A stretch of DNA of 64,000 nucleotides, taken from contig CALSOR010000006.1 in the NCBI GenBank assembly GCA_943788025.1, forward strand, positions 682,001 to 746,000. Direction: 5' to 3'. Source of the stretch: JABAAE01 sp905480545 (GTDB lineage Bacteria > Planctomycetota > Planctomycetia > Pirellulales > Pirellulaceae). Numbering within the stretch: position 1 is the stretch's first letter; each line of letters starts with the position of its first letter. Position numbers and translations under genes: made by a program. A model generated the notes under the pieces. That model saw only the letters and a program-made list of their open reading frames with translations, ran no database searches and was not told the DNA's origin. Positions 35,945 to 45,705 of this stretch are shown here, one piece after another.

Positions 35945-38853
35945 TGCCGGCCTCCTTTAACCGAGTACATCAAGACTTGATGGATCAGATTTTTCAACCT
36001 GCAATCTTCGGATACAGTTGGAATCATCTTGAAAAGCTCGATTCTTTGCAGCAATGTCGGCTTGTAACCGTTGGCATATTCAAAGTACTTTTTTGCGAAA
36101 TTGTAGGCGACCTTTTTGTAATCCGAGAGCAAAATCTTCTTTAACCCGAAAACGTCATCGAATGTGGATTCCCCGACCATGCCCGATGATTCCACATTGC
36201 CAGCCAGTTTGAAATAGCCTTCCGGACGATAGATAAACGTCCCGACATGTGGTTTTTCAACTTGGTATCGTGTTCGCCACTGCCCTGTTGCGTCAAAACT
36301 CTCAAGCGCAAACCCGTATGGATCAATGCTTTTATGGCAAGCGTAGCAACCCGATTGATTTTTGTGTGCATCGATTTGTTCCTTGAGCGTCGCAACATGA
36401 TTGGCATCAGGTTCAATTGCCGTGACACTTTCGGGTGGAGGCGAAAGCGTATTTCCTGCGATATTCCGCGAAATCCAGGCTCCTCGCAAAATGGGCGACG
36501 TCGTAAAACCGTCGGTGGTTATTTTCAATACACTGCCCATGGTCAGAATCCCGCCTCGCGGCGTTTGGGGTGAAAAAGTAACTTTTCTCATCTGCTGGCC
36601 GATCACGCCGTCGATGCCATAGTGCTGAGCTAGCCTTTGATTCAGAAACGAAAAATCAGAATCGATTAAACGGCTCACCGGAAGATTTTCATGAATCAAG
36701 TGGTTCATATAGGCCTCGGTTTCAAGAGGCAAATAGTGGTTTACAAGGTCATCGTAGACGGGATAAAGCTTGAGTGACGGCGAGACACTGTTAAAGGATC
36801 GCAGGTTAAGCCATTGGCTGCAGAACGAGTGGACCATTCGCTGCGACCGTGTGTCTTTGATCATTCGGTCGATTTCTACTCGGACCATCTCGCCCGAGAG
36901 ACGACCGGATTCGGCAAGGTCCAATAACCTTTTGTCCGGTACCGAGAGCCATAATACGCGAGCAAGGTAGGCAGCAGCACGATAAGACTTACGTTTGTGA
37001 ACGCCTGGAGCCAGAAGGAATCTATGCGAACAAATCACCGATTTCAATCCAATTTTCGTCGCTCTCACAAAGTCGCCCGTTGTGACAAGTGAGTCAAGGC
37101 TCGCTTTGTTGTAGGGAGCCAAGTCTTCTTCCGAAAGCTTAGATGAAAATGCCTTTTCGGCGAAGCGTCTAATGACCCGTTTTAAATCGTTTTGGGATAC
37201 TGAAGCAACGGTTACCGTCGCATTGGTTGCCTTTTTTCGATCGACTCCCTCCTCGGAGATCACATCCAACTTACCGATCGAAGCGAGAGATTTGCCATCT
37301 AACGACACGGCGTCAGTGACGATGAATTTGATATATCGCTTCGAAGTCTTAGCTGGAAACAAAATATTCTGTTCGGTCGACCATTGGGTATTCAAATGCC
37401 CCTGAACAATCGGTTTTCCCCATCGATTACCATCGTCCGATAAAGAAATGGAATACTCTTTTACCTGTCCGTTGCCGTTGCCTCCCGACCATGTTGCGTA
37501 AGATAAACCAGAGATTTCTTTGGAGGCCGGATTTTCCAAAATCACATAATGTGGAGGCTTCGCAACGTCGGGCGTAAATCGCGTGTGCCAAAACGTCCGC
37601 GTGGATCCGTCCTGCATCTTCTCTTTTTCCATTCCCTTTTGGAAACTACTGACGGAGATGCGACCTCCGATTTGCTGTAATTCAGTCTTACCAACCACAG
37701 ACTCTTGCGTTTCACGCTGCGGCACATTCAGAGCCAAACCGGCAAATGTCTTTGTAAACGGTTTCGGCGGCCATTGTTCAAGCACTGGACCTCGAACTTT
37801 CAATTGTTTGATATATGCACCCTGGTCGCCCGTTTTCTGTCGCCAGGTATGCTTGCTGTAACAATGAACCGAAACGTTTTCCCCTGGCTGCAGAAAACCG
37901 CGAACCGTTAACGACTTCACGTCCTTATTCCCCAGCGAAATGACATCTAACAGACGCTGAGGTTGCGGTCGATCGTCGGCAAAATAATACTTGCCAGCGT
38001 AGACCTGAAGGCTGATGTCCTCGGCAAAGTCTCCCACCTTGGCGGCATCAAAAGTAAACTCGTACCAACCCTTCACCGACGGGGTAAAACCGTCATAAAA
38101 AAATGAGTAATTGTTGCCGTTATTTGCACGCGTCCATGAAAACAGTAGGCCATCCTTATAATCCCGTACATAACTGCTGTAGGTCGGGTGACTGTCCTTG
38201 ATCTGACTGGTTAGCCAGCTCTGATCCGGCGGATAACCGTTTTCGGGAAAAGCAAATTCGATCATCTTATCGGCCGCAACAAAATAGGCGGAAAGCATCT
38301 CTTTGGTGAGCATGATTCGGCGATCCGAATCGAAGTCTCTCGTGCCGCGGTCTTCAGGGATCGAATCAGCCAAGTCTAACTTTACCCCAAGCAAATCGTT
38401 GACCGAATGGACAAATTCATGGCGACTGATCCGACGATAGGACTTTTGTTCACTCTTGTCCTGCACGGTCGCCAACCATTCCAACATCACGCTTCGCTCG
38501 GCGTCGGTTGGTTGCTCCATATCGCCAGGAGGCATCTTTCCCGTGATCACATTTTCGAAAATGAATGTGCTGTCAAATGTATTCTTCTCCAGCAAGGCAA
38601 CTAAATTCAGGCCTCCCTCCTGAGAAGAGCCATCATGACAATCCAAGCAGTAAGTCATAAACAGTTTCTTTGCATCACCGGTTAACGGTGAGTCAGAACT
38701 TGAACACGGAAAGTTCGGCAGTTTATTCAACTCTTGTGAGCGAACCGGAGCGATACCAAATATTGAAACGATGCAAACGTATGTGACAACGGTTGAAGCA
38801 CAAACGACAAACCGCCAACGATGATTGCCCATATGATGTTTCCAAGGAGTCAT
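35941..38853 (-). CDS. DUF1592-type surface protein with cytochrome c motif (PSD1/PSCyt architecture)
   Basis: 970 residues from the ATG at 38853; a GTG at 38859 is also in frame. A signal-like hydrophobic stretch covers about 12-36. A Y-C-L-D-C-H-D-G heme motif (CxxCH) lies near residue 70. The body follows the order known for these proteins: DUF1587, DUF1592, DUF1588 and DUF1585. A second C-Y-A-C-H-K-S-I-D-P-Y-G-F motif lies near the end. A discoidin-like segment is present in the middle (W-S-G-G-N-G-N-G). It is followed by the DUF1552 gene with overlapping stop and start. Such pairs are hallmarks of planctomycetes, but their reaction is unknown. Confidence 0.85.
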   Translation of the reverse strand: MTPWKHHMGNHRWRFVVCASTVVTYVCIVSIFGIAPVRSQELNKLPNFPCSSSDSPLTGDAKKLFMTYCLDCHDGSSQEGGLNLVALLEKNTFDSTFIFENVITGKMPPGDMEQPTDAERSVMLEWLATVQDKSEQKSYRRISRHEFVHSVNDLLGVKLDLADSIPEDRGTRDFDSDRRIMLTKEMLSAYFVAADKMIEFAFPENGYPPDQSWLTSQIKDSHPTYSSYVRDYKDGLLFSWTRANNGNNYSFFYDGFTPSVKGWYEFTFDAAKVGDFAEDISLQVYAGKYYFADDRPQPQRLLDVISLGNKDVKSLTVRGFLQPGENVSVHCYSKHTWRQKTGDQGAYIKQLKVRGPVLEQWPPKPFTKTFAGLALNVPQRETQESVVGKTELQQIGGRISVSSFQKGMEKEKMQDGSTRTFWHTRFTPDVAKPPHYVILENPASKEISGLSYATWSGGNGNGQVKEYSISLSDDGNRWGKPIVQGHLNTQWSTEQNILFPAKTSKRYIKFIVTDAVSLDGKSLASIGKLDVISEEGVDRKKATNATVTVASVSQNDLKRVIRRFAEKAFSSKLSEEDLAPYNKASLDSLVTTGDFVRATKIGLKSVICSHRFLLAPGVHKRKSYRAAAYLARVLWLSVPDKRLLDLAESGRLSGEMVRVEIDRMIKDTRSQRMVHSFCSQWLNLRSFNSVSPSLKLYPVYDDLVNHYLPLETEAYMNHLIHENLPVSRLIDSDFSFLNQRLAQHYGIDGVIGQQMRKVTFSPQTPRGGILTMGSVLKITTDGFTTSPILRGAWISRNIAGNTLSPPPESVTAIEPDANHVATLKEQIDAHKNQSGCYACHKSIDPYGFALESFDATGQWRTRYQVEKPHVGTFIYRPEGYFKLAGNVESSGMVGESTFDDVFGLKKILLSDYKKVAYNFAKKYFEYANGYKPTLLQRIELFKMIPTVSEDCRLKNLIHQVLMYSVKGGRQ

Positions 38854-39345
38854 ATTCACTCGTTTACTTGCGTTGATTTAATTTTCTGGCTCAAGTAACC
38901 CGCCTAAGAAAACAGATTTTTTCGGACCGCATAATTTAAGCTTAGCATCAACGAGCGAAAGGAAATGCAGATTGAATAAGGAATTAATTTCTTATTGTAC
39001 TGAATTCGATCATCGACACTATTTATTAGCTTTTCCAGGCATTGCAAAGAGAAACTGACTGCTGGTCAAACCGACGATGAAACGTGTCATTCAGTTTTAT
39101 TGTAATCGACCAAAACTATTGCGGTTTTCGGCAATCACCGCAGCTCGAGATCGTTTCAACAAATTGCTGAATACTCATACTCCCAGACGAGAATGGATCT
39201 CTCGAACCATTCAGTAAAACGTTCGGTGCCAACTGTTGGATAAAGAAAGTCAGGTTGACACTGCGAATCGATAGCAGAGCGAAGAACCTACCAACATGGA
39301 GTCTGTCAACATTGAGCCTGTCAACATGAAGTCTGTCAGCAGCGC
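38854..39345. other. Intergenic stretch with a short tandem repeat
   Basis: Contains the 15-base repeat described separately and no recognisable gene. The upstream gene on the left has its promoter here; the DUF502 gene ends at the right edge. Confidence 0.45.
39292..39336. repeat. Three imperfect 15-base tandem copies
   Basis: Units at 39292-39306, 39307-39321 and 39322-39336 start CAACAT and end GTCTGT or CCTGT. They lie just after the stop of the DUF502 gene, outside coding sequence. Confidence 0.75.
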
Positions 39346-40056
39346 CTACGCTTCAGTTGAATGATCACCCATTTTATCATCAGGATGCTGGGGGGCTCTT
39401 TCTGGAATATCGTCCGGCGCAACCACCCCCATGGACACGTAAACGGACATCAGTTTATCCACGGACATATCGACTTGCTGCACTGACTCAACAGGCATAA
39501 ACAGTAATCCACCACCGATCGGAACCGGTGACTGCGGTACGAGCACAACGTAGAAGTCGCTACCGTTTATTTTAATGATGTCCTGTTTTGGTAGAAGAGC
39601 CAACACGCCGACGCCCCCGCGATCACCAAAATTGCAATAGACAACACTCATCCCTTTTAATTTATCGTCACCACCGGAGTCCAGCATGTTGACCAACTGC
39701 TGTGACGTTTCGTAGACCTTGCCCACCAAAGGGACACGCCGTAAAACAGCATCGATCACTCGTCGGATAAAGCCCCTCAGACCCGACTCGACCAAAAACC
39801 CGACCACAAAAACCACGACGGCAAGGCTTAACCAACCAAGTGCATAAGCAACGATTGGGTTGGTTGCAAAACGCAGTCCAACAGTGCTGAGACGTTGTCC
39901 GAGAAACGTGTCCGGGCCAACGAGGTCCGAGAGAAACCCGATCCCCCAAGAGAATGCAACCACAGTCAAAACTAGAGGCAAAACGGTGAATGCACCGGCA
40001 ACAAAATATCGTACCAAGCGTTTCCAAACGCTTTTATTCCGACGGTCAATTGTCAT
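39346..40056 (-). CDS. DUF502 family membrane protein
   Basis: 236 residues. Two membrane segments lie near 18-42 (A-G-A-F-T-V-L-P-L-V-L-T) and 68-90. A conserved V-P-L-V-G-K-V-Y-E-T-S-Q-Q follows, then G-S-D-F-Y-V-V-L-V-P-Q-S-P-V-P-I-G-G-G-L-L, all standard for DUF502 proteins. The function of the family is unknown. It is alone between two DUF1592/DUF1552 pairs; its stop lies 165 bases upstream of the second DUF1592 gene end in coordinate order. Confidence 0.88.
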   Translation of the reverse strand: MTIDRRNKSVWKRLVRYFVAGAFTVLPLVLTVVAFSWGIGFLSDLVGPDTFLGQRLSTVGLRFATNPIVAYALGWLSLAVVVFVVGFLVESGLRGFIRRVIDAVLRRVPLVGKVYETSQQLVNMLDSGGDDKLKGMSVVYCNFGDRGGVGVLALLPKQDIIKINGSDFYVVLVPQSPVPIGGGLLFMPVESVQQVDMSVDKLMSVYVSMGVVAPDDIPERAPQHPDDKMGDHSTEA

Positions 40057-40221
40057 GATGATCTCTCTTGGACTTTATCGATGGCGAAACATGCAATGCT
40101 CTTTCACCTTAAAACGGCACACCCACAAAAGGTCGGCAAATTCGATTGATTGCGCGTGAATGGGCTGTCATTTTACGAAACGAAAACGCCTTCCCATCGT
40201 TTAGCGGTAAACAACACGCGA

Positions 40222-43215
40222 CTATTTCAAATTCAGAAATGGCTCGCTTAAAATCACTTCATTCAGGATCTTCTTGATCGAATATTGCGATGACTTGGTC
40301 CGCTCGATGATATTTTCAACAGTCAGACGATCCCTTGGCAATAATTCTCTCGCCAGGGCAAAACGCAGCAGGTGTTCGATGAAGGCCTTAGCAAGCCGTT
40401 TTTCTTCGCGAACGATCGCTCGTTTAAATTCAACCACATTGTTAAAGGCAAAACGCCTCATCAGTTTGCCTTTCATGTCCACGTCTCGTCCATTTTCGTA
40501 TTGATCTCGCCACCTCCCGGTTAGGTCAAAATTCTCCATCGCAAAGCCCAGAGGGTCGAGACTTGAATGGCAACCCGCACAGTCGGGATTCTTCCTGTGG
40601 ACTCGGAACTTTTCGCGTATCGTCAAGTTCTGATCTCCGCTGTCCTCATTCAAGGGCGGTATGTCATTCGGCGGAGGAGGCGGTGGGTCGTTAAAGATCA
40701 CTTCTATGATCCAGGCGCCGCGGGCGATCGGGTGGGATCGCTTGGGACCTGACGTCATGCTCAAGATGGCAGCGTTGGTGATCAGACCTCCGTAGCGAGG
40801 ATCATCGGCTTTGACTCGACGAAAAATCTGACCTTTCATTTTTTGTCGTATCTCGTTTTCAAAACGGCTGCGAACCTCCTGAACCACTCGATTCGGATCT
40901 CGATTGACGGGGACGCTCTTCAGCTCTTTCTGGGTATCGGAAATCCGCTTGACCAACACGGTCATTTGATTTTGTTGTGATTTCGTCATCGCCGCCACCA
41001 ACTCTTGTTCGGTGACGAAATGGTGTCTGCCCAAATTGGCCGCCTTAACCTCTGCGGGCGTCAGCGCACGGTCATAGAGCCGAGCCTGATCAATACTCAC
41101 GTGGAGGAATCTGTCGCCACCTGCCGGAAGATGCCGCAGACCGAAAAGGACTTGTGACTTCTTTCCGGGAAAGACAGCGCGACCTTTGTTGAAGGGCTTG
41201 CCATACGGCTGCCCATTTCGATAAAGCAACGTGGTGCCATCCGCTTGATAGACCATCACAAGATGAATCACCTCGTTTTGTTTTTCCTCGGGTGAGGAAC
41301 CCTGAAAGTCGTCGGTTCGACTAAATCCGTTACTACCGGAAATCCAATGACGAGGCTGGCGTTCTCCCAGCACAATCGTGTCAAAAAAATCGCCTTGCCC
41401 CTGGATCCCCATCACTCCCCCACCTCGCTGCTTCAGATTGTGAGGAACAAACCAGACCTCTAGCGTTTTGGCATTAAGATCAAATGGAATGGGTGGGCTG
41501 AGCAAGTGTGTTTGATTCAGCTCGACACTTCCGTTTTTAAAATTGATTTTACCATGAGAAACCAAATCCAATTTTCCAATCGAAGCCTTCAAGTTCCCAT
41601 CAAACTCCCATGCGGCAACGGGCTTGAGATCAACCGCTTTCGTTTCTTCACCATCTTGCTTTGCGGTCAGCAACTGCTTTCGTATTGGCTGCACCAATTG
41701 GTCAAGTTTGGTTTGCGTCGCTTGAAGTTGCTTAACCAGCATCTCCCGTTGTTGATCATTGAATTGGTTTTGCTGAAGAATCTTTGAGCTATCAACTTTC
41801 GGTGGGCTGAGATCGGAAGTGTACCAGGTTTTCAGAAAGTCGCTCTGGTAACCAAAATTTGGTTGGATCAATTCAACAAGCGGACGATCTTCCACAAACA
41901 TTGCATCAAAGAGCAGCAGCGGTTCGACCAACATTTGCAAACTCGCGGGATGATCCTTATCGAGACTGAAAAGCGGTTGTTTTCGTGGATCTGGCGTCAC
42001 CGCCAACACGTTCTCCAATTGCAACCATTGGGTCGGAAAAGAATCCAAAAACCTTTCGATCTTGGGATCGGCCACCATACGCTGAGTGGCGTCACGCAAC
42101 ACACTGGTTTCGGAGAGTTTTCCTTCGGCCGCTAGCTGCAACAGCTTTTCATCCGGAGCACTTGCCCACAACAAGTAGGAAAGGTTGGATGCCAACTCAA
42201 ACTGACGATCAAGTCGATCATTAGATTCGATTCGATAGAGAAACATTGGTGAAGACAAAGCGGCCGAAGCAACTTTTTTCATCGCCTCCGTGTACGCAAC
42301 TCCCTCATTCATTTTGCCCAACGCAAAACGGGCATAGCGGTCGATTAATTCATCTCCAACATCTCGTCGAAAAGCTCTGTTGAGAAATTTTGCAATCCGG
42401 TTTCTCGTTTCCTCCTTCAGTTTTTCGGAATCTTGAGGTTCCTGAAACAACTCTTGCCAAACGCCCACCGTTTGTTGGTTGAAGTCTGGACTTTCGACAA
42501 TGGAAACAGCCAGCCGCAAAAATGCATCCAACAACAACGGTGACATCGTCAGTTGATTCGACTGGTTGTCAAACCCGTGCGCCGCCCGCAAGTCTTTTGG
42601 AAACGCCTTGACATTTGCCAAACCCGGTCTCGGATTGAGCGCATAGGACGCGACTCGCACCTGCTCCGGCATGCGGGCTGATGGCTTCCCCAAGTAGTTC
42701 GAATGGCGCGTCATTAACTTTTCAGGTAACGCAAAAACATCGCGATCCAAACCGAACAAATCCCGAACGGTGTAGTTGTACTGAAACCGGTTTAATCGTC
42801 GAACACGAGATCGGCGAATGTTTTCCTGCTGAACGCTTTCCTTCAGCGCCTGCTTGAGCAAGCCAATCACTTTTTCCCGTTCAGCGTCCGCAATTTCCGG
42901 CTCAGTGTCGGGCGGCATGTCATACGAATCCAATACATCAATTAACTGCCCGATCACTTCTCCATTACTGAGAAGATCCTTCTCGGTCTTCAGCATCGCC
43001 AGATTGACATCCCCTTTGGGACCAGCCTTCGCCTCTTCTCCTTTTCCAGCCTGACGATGGCACTTGACGCAGTTGGCCACCAAAAACGGCTGGATTGTCT
43101 CTTTGAACGCCTCATCGCCCCAAACAGGGTTAGCTTCTATCGCAAAAAGAATCACGCAGTGAATCCAAACGCATTTCTTTATTCCGGATGAGTTGAGCAA
43201 GATTCTTGTTTTCAT
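40222..43215 (-). CDS. DUF1592-type protein with cytochrome c motif and LamG-like domain
   Basis: 997 residues. A signal-like N-terminus ends near residue 30. C-V-K-C-H-R (CxxCH) lies near residue 50. The DUF1587/DUF1592 part comes first. A concanavalin-like LamG insert of about 200 residues follows (T-L-E-V-W-F-V-P, S-I-D-Q-A-R-L-Y-D-R-A-L-T-P-A-E-V). The C-terminal part has C-A-G-C-H-S-S-L-D-P-L-G-F-A, then the DUF1585-like end. The LamG domain may bind a carbohydrate or protein surface. It follows the DUF1552 gene 43315-44676 after 99 bases on the same strand; the order is opposite to that of the pair at 34.7-38.9 kb. Confidence 0.83.
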   Translation of the reverse strand: MKTRILLNSSGIKKCVWIHCVILFAIEANPVWGDEAFKETIQPFLVANCVKCHRQAGKGEEAKAGPKGDVNLAMLKTEKDLLSNGEVIGQLIDVLDSYDMPPDTEPEIADAEREKVIGLLKQALKESVQQENIRRSRVRRLNRFQYNYTVRDLFGLDRDVFALPEKLMTRHSNYLGKPSARMPEQVRVASYALNPRPGLANVKAFPKDLRAAHGFDNQSNQLTMSPLLLDAFLRLAVSIVESPDFNQQTVGVWQELFQEPQDSEKLKEETRNRIAKFLNRAFRRDVGDELIDRYARFALGKMNEGVAYTEAMKKVASAALSSPMFLYRIESNDRLDRQFELASNLSYLLWASAPDEKLLQLAAEGKLSETSVLRDATQRMVADPKIERFLDSFPTQWLQLENVLAVTPDPRKQPLFSLDKDHPASLQMLVEPLLLFDAMFVEDRPLVELIQPNFGYQSDFLKTWYTSDLSPPKVDSSKILQQNQFNDQQREMLVKQLQATQTKLDQLVQPIRKQLLTAKQDGEETKAVDLKPVAAWEFDGNLKASIGKLDLVSHGKINFKNGSVELNQTHLLSPPIPFDLNAKTLEVWFVPHNLKQRGGGVMGIQGQGDFFDTIVLGERQPRHWISGSNGFSRTDDFQGSSPEEKQNEVIHLVMVYQADGTTLLYRNGQPYGKPFNKGRAVFPGKKSQVLFGLRHLPAGGDRFLHVSIDQARLYDRALTPAEVKAANLGRHHFVTEQELVAAMTKSQQNQMTVLVKRISDTQKELKSVPVNRDPNRVVQEVRSRFENEIRQKMKGQIFRRVKADDPRYGGLITNAAILSMTSGPKRSHPIARGAWIIEVIFNDPPPPPPNDIPPLNEDSGDQNLTIREKFRVHRKNPDCAGCHSSLDPLGFAMENFDLTGRWRDQYENGRDVDMKGKLMRRFAFNNVVEFKRAIVREEKRLAKAFIEHLLRFALARELLPRDRLTVENIIERTKSSQYSIKKILNEVILSEPFLNLK

Positions 43216-43314
43216 TCAATTTCTCTTGAGCACGGTTCAATTCGGTAGAGCAATCCTTGAATATCGAACTCATACAGATAAAGCCCAATACGACATCCTC
43301 AAGTGCGTCATACA

Positions 43315-44676
43315 TCAGGTCCAAAGGTCAGAGATAACGCCATTGCTATCTGAAAACGATTCGATCTCCAAACCCATTAGATTGGCAATCGTTAGCCAAA
43401 GATTTGAATTGAGTGTCCCGCTTTTACATTTCAGAAACCGCCCCTGTTTGATCTGCTGCTGAGCTTTTCCGGCCAGGATCATGGGCAAGTCAAAATATTG
43501 GTGAGTGGCACCGTCACCCAATCCTGCACCGCACGTTACGATTGAATTATCCAATAAAGAAGTCCCATCCATCTCTTTGATCGACTTCATTCTCGATATC
43601 AAGTAGGCGTATTGTTGCATGTGAAATATGTCGATCTTCTGCAGGTTCAGATAGCCATTCCCTTTTTGGTTGTGTGTCATGTTGTGGTGCTGAACCGGCT
43701 TTTCGAAAACCCCCTCATACATCAGCGTTGCATCCCAACGCTCTGGTCCCAACATGAAAGTACAAACATCGGTGATGCCCATCTGCAAGGCAAGCAACAT
43801 TAGATCGGCCTGAAGCCGGATGTACTCGCCTCGCGGAAGTATTTCATTTTTTGGGATTTTGATGTCGGCGCTCGAGATCAACTTTTGAAGCTTTTCAATC
43901 CGGACTTCGATCTCTCGAATCATCGTCATGAATTCATCCAGCGTTTTTCGATCTTCCTTTGCTAGTTTGCCAGATAATGTTTTGGCATCGGCCAGCACCA
44001 AATCCGTTACATCTTCAACATGAGATCGGTAGCTATCCTTTAAAAATAAACGATCGTAAAGTTTCTGGGGTTCCCGGATCGAGGGAGCAATTTTGTCAGG
44101 ACCATACCAGGAAATGTTGTCAAAGAAGATTGACTCCTTACCTTGAGTAAATCCATTGCAACTGATTTCCAGCGTATTAAAAACCGATTGATTGCCGACA
44201 TGCGCACCAATGATCTGATCTAAAGTACGACCGTTTGGATGCCGCCATCCCTTCTCGGCCGCCTGTTCCGGTGACACACTCGTTAAGTAGCAGGAAGCGC
44301 CTTGAGCATGGACATCTTGACCGTTTTTAAAACTACGATCCAAACCAGTGATCATCGTAATATCATTGGCATGCTCTTTTAGCGGTTGCAGCGTTGATGT
44401 CCATTCCAGGTCATAGATTCCAGGCTTCTGCTTTAGCCGCTTTTGGTCTTTTGTCTTATCTGCATTAAAACCGCCGACAAATCCCGGGATTTCGGATTTT
44501 TCTTCACCGGGAAAGAAACACCGTCTAACGATTCCATTTGGAAGATAAACCATCACCAGTTTCTTATGGGGTCGAGGTGATACTTTTTTATCGTCTGCAC
44601 CAGCGACAGAGTGAAGGAACGGCAGCGCCATCACCGCACCTTTAACCTTGAGAAACTTTCGCCTGGATATGCCCAT
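43315..44676 (-). CDS. DUF1552 family exported protein
   Basis: 453 residues. The N-terminus S-R-R-K-F-L-K-V-K-G-A-V-M-A-L-P-F-L is a twin-arginine signal. Body features include V-M-V-Y-L-P-N-G-I-V, R-T-L-D-Q-I-I-G and T-C-G-A-G-L-G-D-G, matching DUF1552. The function is unknown. Together with the downstream DUF1592-LamG gene it is likely one operon. It differs from the other DUF1552 gene in the window in length and in gene order with its partner. Confidence 0.85.
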   Translation of the reverse strand: MGISRRKFLKVKGAVMALPFLHSVAGADDKKVSPRPHKKLVMVYLPNGIVRRCFFPGEEKSEIPGFVGGFNADKTKDQKRLKQKPGIYDLEWTSTLQPLKEHANDITMITGLDRSFKNGQDVHAQGASCYLTSVSPEQAAEKGWRHPNGRTLDQIIGAHVGNQSVFNTLEISCNGFTQGKESIFFDNISWYGPDKIAPSIREPQKLYDRLFLKDSYRSHVEDVTDLVLADAKTLSGKLAKEDRKTLDEFMTMIREIEVRIEKLQKLISSADIKIPKNEILPRGEYIRLQADLMLLALQMGITDVCTFMLGPERWDATLMYEGVFEKPVQHHNMTHNQKGNGYLNLQKIDIFHMQQYAYLISRMKSIKEMDGTSLLDNSIVTCGAGLGDGATHQYFDLPMILAGKAQQQIKQGRFLKCKSGTLNSNLWLTIANLMGLEIESFSDSNGVISDLWT

Positions 44677-45705
44677 TTTTGACAGCCGGTTGGAAGGAAG
44701 ACTAACGAGGAATGATCCCCATCATAGGCCGATTCACCATGCAATCAAACCTCGACAGCTCCGTAATGCACAGTGCCTTCCACCGCCTACGGTTCCCAAA
44801 AAAGGAGACTAGCGTGCCGATCCAGCATTAGGATCATCACGGCACAGGAAAAGCTGGCTTAAACCGCTTTATTTTTCTTGACGTGTTTGAGTCGTTTTAT
44901 TTTTGCTTCCACCTCCGCCGGATTCTTTCCGTTCCGTCGGATGATCTGGATCTTAATCGCGATTGAAGAACGGGTTTTGACGGCGAAGGAAAACAACCAT
45001 CACTTGATAGTGCAAGGCTAACACGGCGGCCGGTTAGGCACATCAAAATTTGTGCTCGTCCCACATCAAACAATGCACATTTCCCAATGCCCCCCAAACC
45101 ACCGATTTCGTTTTCTTTTCTCGTTCCTCAAACGGATCGCTTAACGGTATCGAGAACTAAACTTGCATTTGGGAAACATAAATTGAAACCCTGAAAAAAC
45201 GGAAGAAGGCCACCGAATTTAATGCTCACTTGATTCCAAATGCATTCCCCTAACATCCGCCTCATTGCGGAAATGGACTTCGACAAAGATGGAGAGTTTG
45301 ATGTTGCGATCGAATGAAACGGTATACTCAGTTTTGAGCGAAGCAAATTGATCATGGCTGAGCAAGCATTTTCAGCTAAAATCCCGCTGGATACCGGCGA
45401 TGCTAAAATCGCTGTTAGACATTCCAACCTGTTTTCATCGCTGATCAAAAGGACAGTTTGCTCACGCTGAAGAAAACAAAACAGTGAATTTGAAGTAACA
45501 CAAGGCTCCTCCAGCTCCATGCGTGCTTGTCAAATCAAAAACCGACGGGAAAATCGGTTGCTGTGTGCACGGGTTCGCACGACAACGCCCGTCGGGCGAA
45601 CTCTCGAAAGACCAATGTTTCGGGATTTTGCATTACCAAAGCGAACGAAACATCCTGGTTCGCGAATTGCATCACACAAAAACCAGCACAACACCTTTTC
45701 GTGAG
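44677..45705. other. 1-kb gap with small coding remnants
   Basis: No full gene recognised. A minus-strand frame of about 44 codons ends at 44859 (TAA) with a lysine-rich tail and no ATG. A plus-strand frame (45240-45317) has a calcium-loop-like peptide described separately. The 130-codon minus-strand frame at 45128-45520 lacks any recognisable motif and is not called. Confidence 0.4.
45240..45317 (+). pseudogene. Possible remnant of an FG-GAP/calcium-loop repeat
   Basis: A 25-codon frame contains I-A-E-M-D-F-D-K-D-G-E-F-D-V-A-I-E before TGA. D-x-D-x-D-G-x-x-D-V-x-I is the pattern of FG-GAP or VCBS repeat ends. The piece is too short to be sure and may be chance. Confidence 0.2.

Noticed and set aside
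45128..45520. 130-codon minus-strand frame
   Set aside because: No family motif, starts near no ribosome binding site and lies in a gap with other fragments.
45523..45705. N-terminal extension of copA
   Set aside because: The extra 61 codons have no similarity to P-type ATPases and the internal ATG at 45706 begins at the metal-binding domain.
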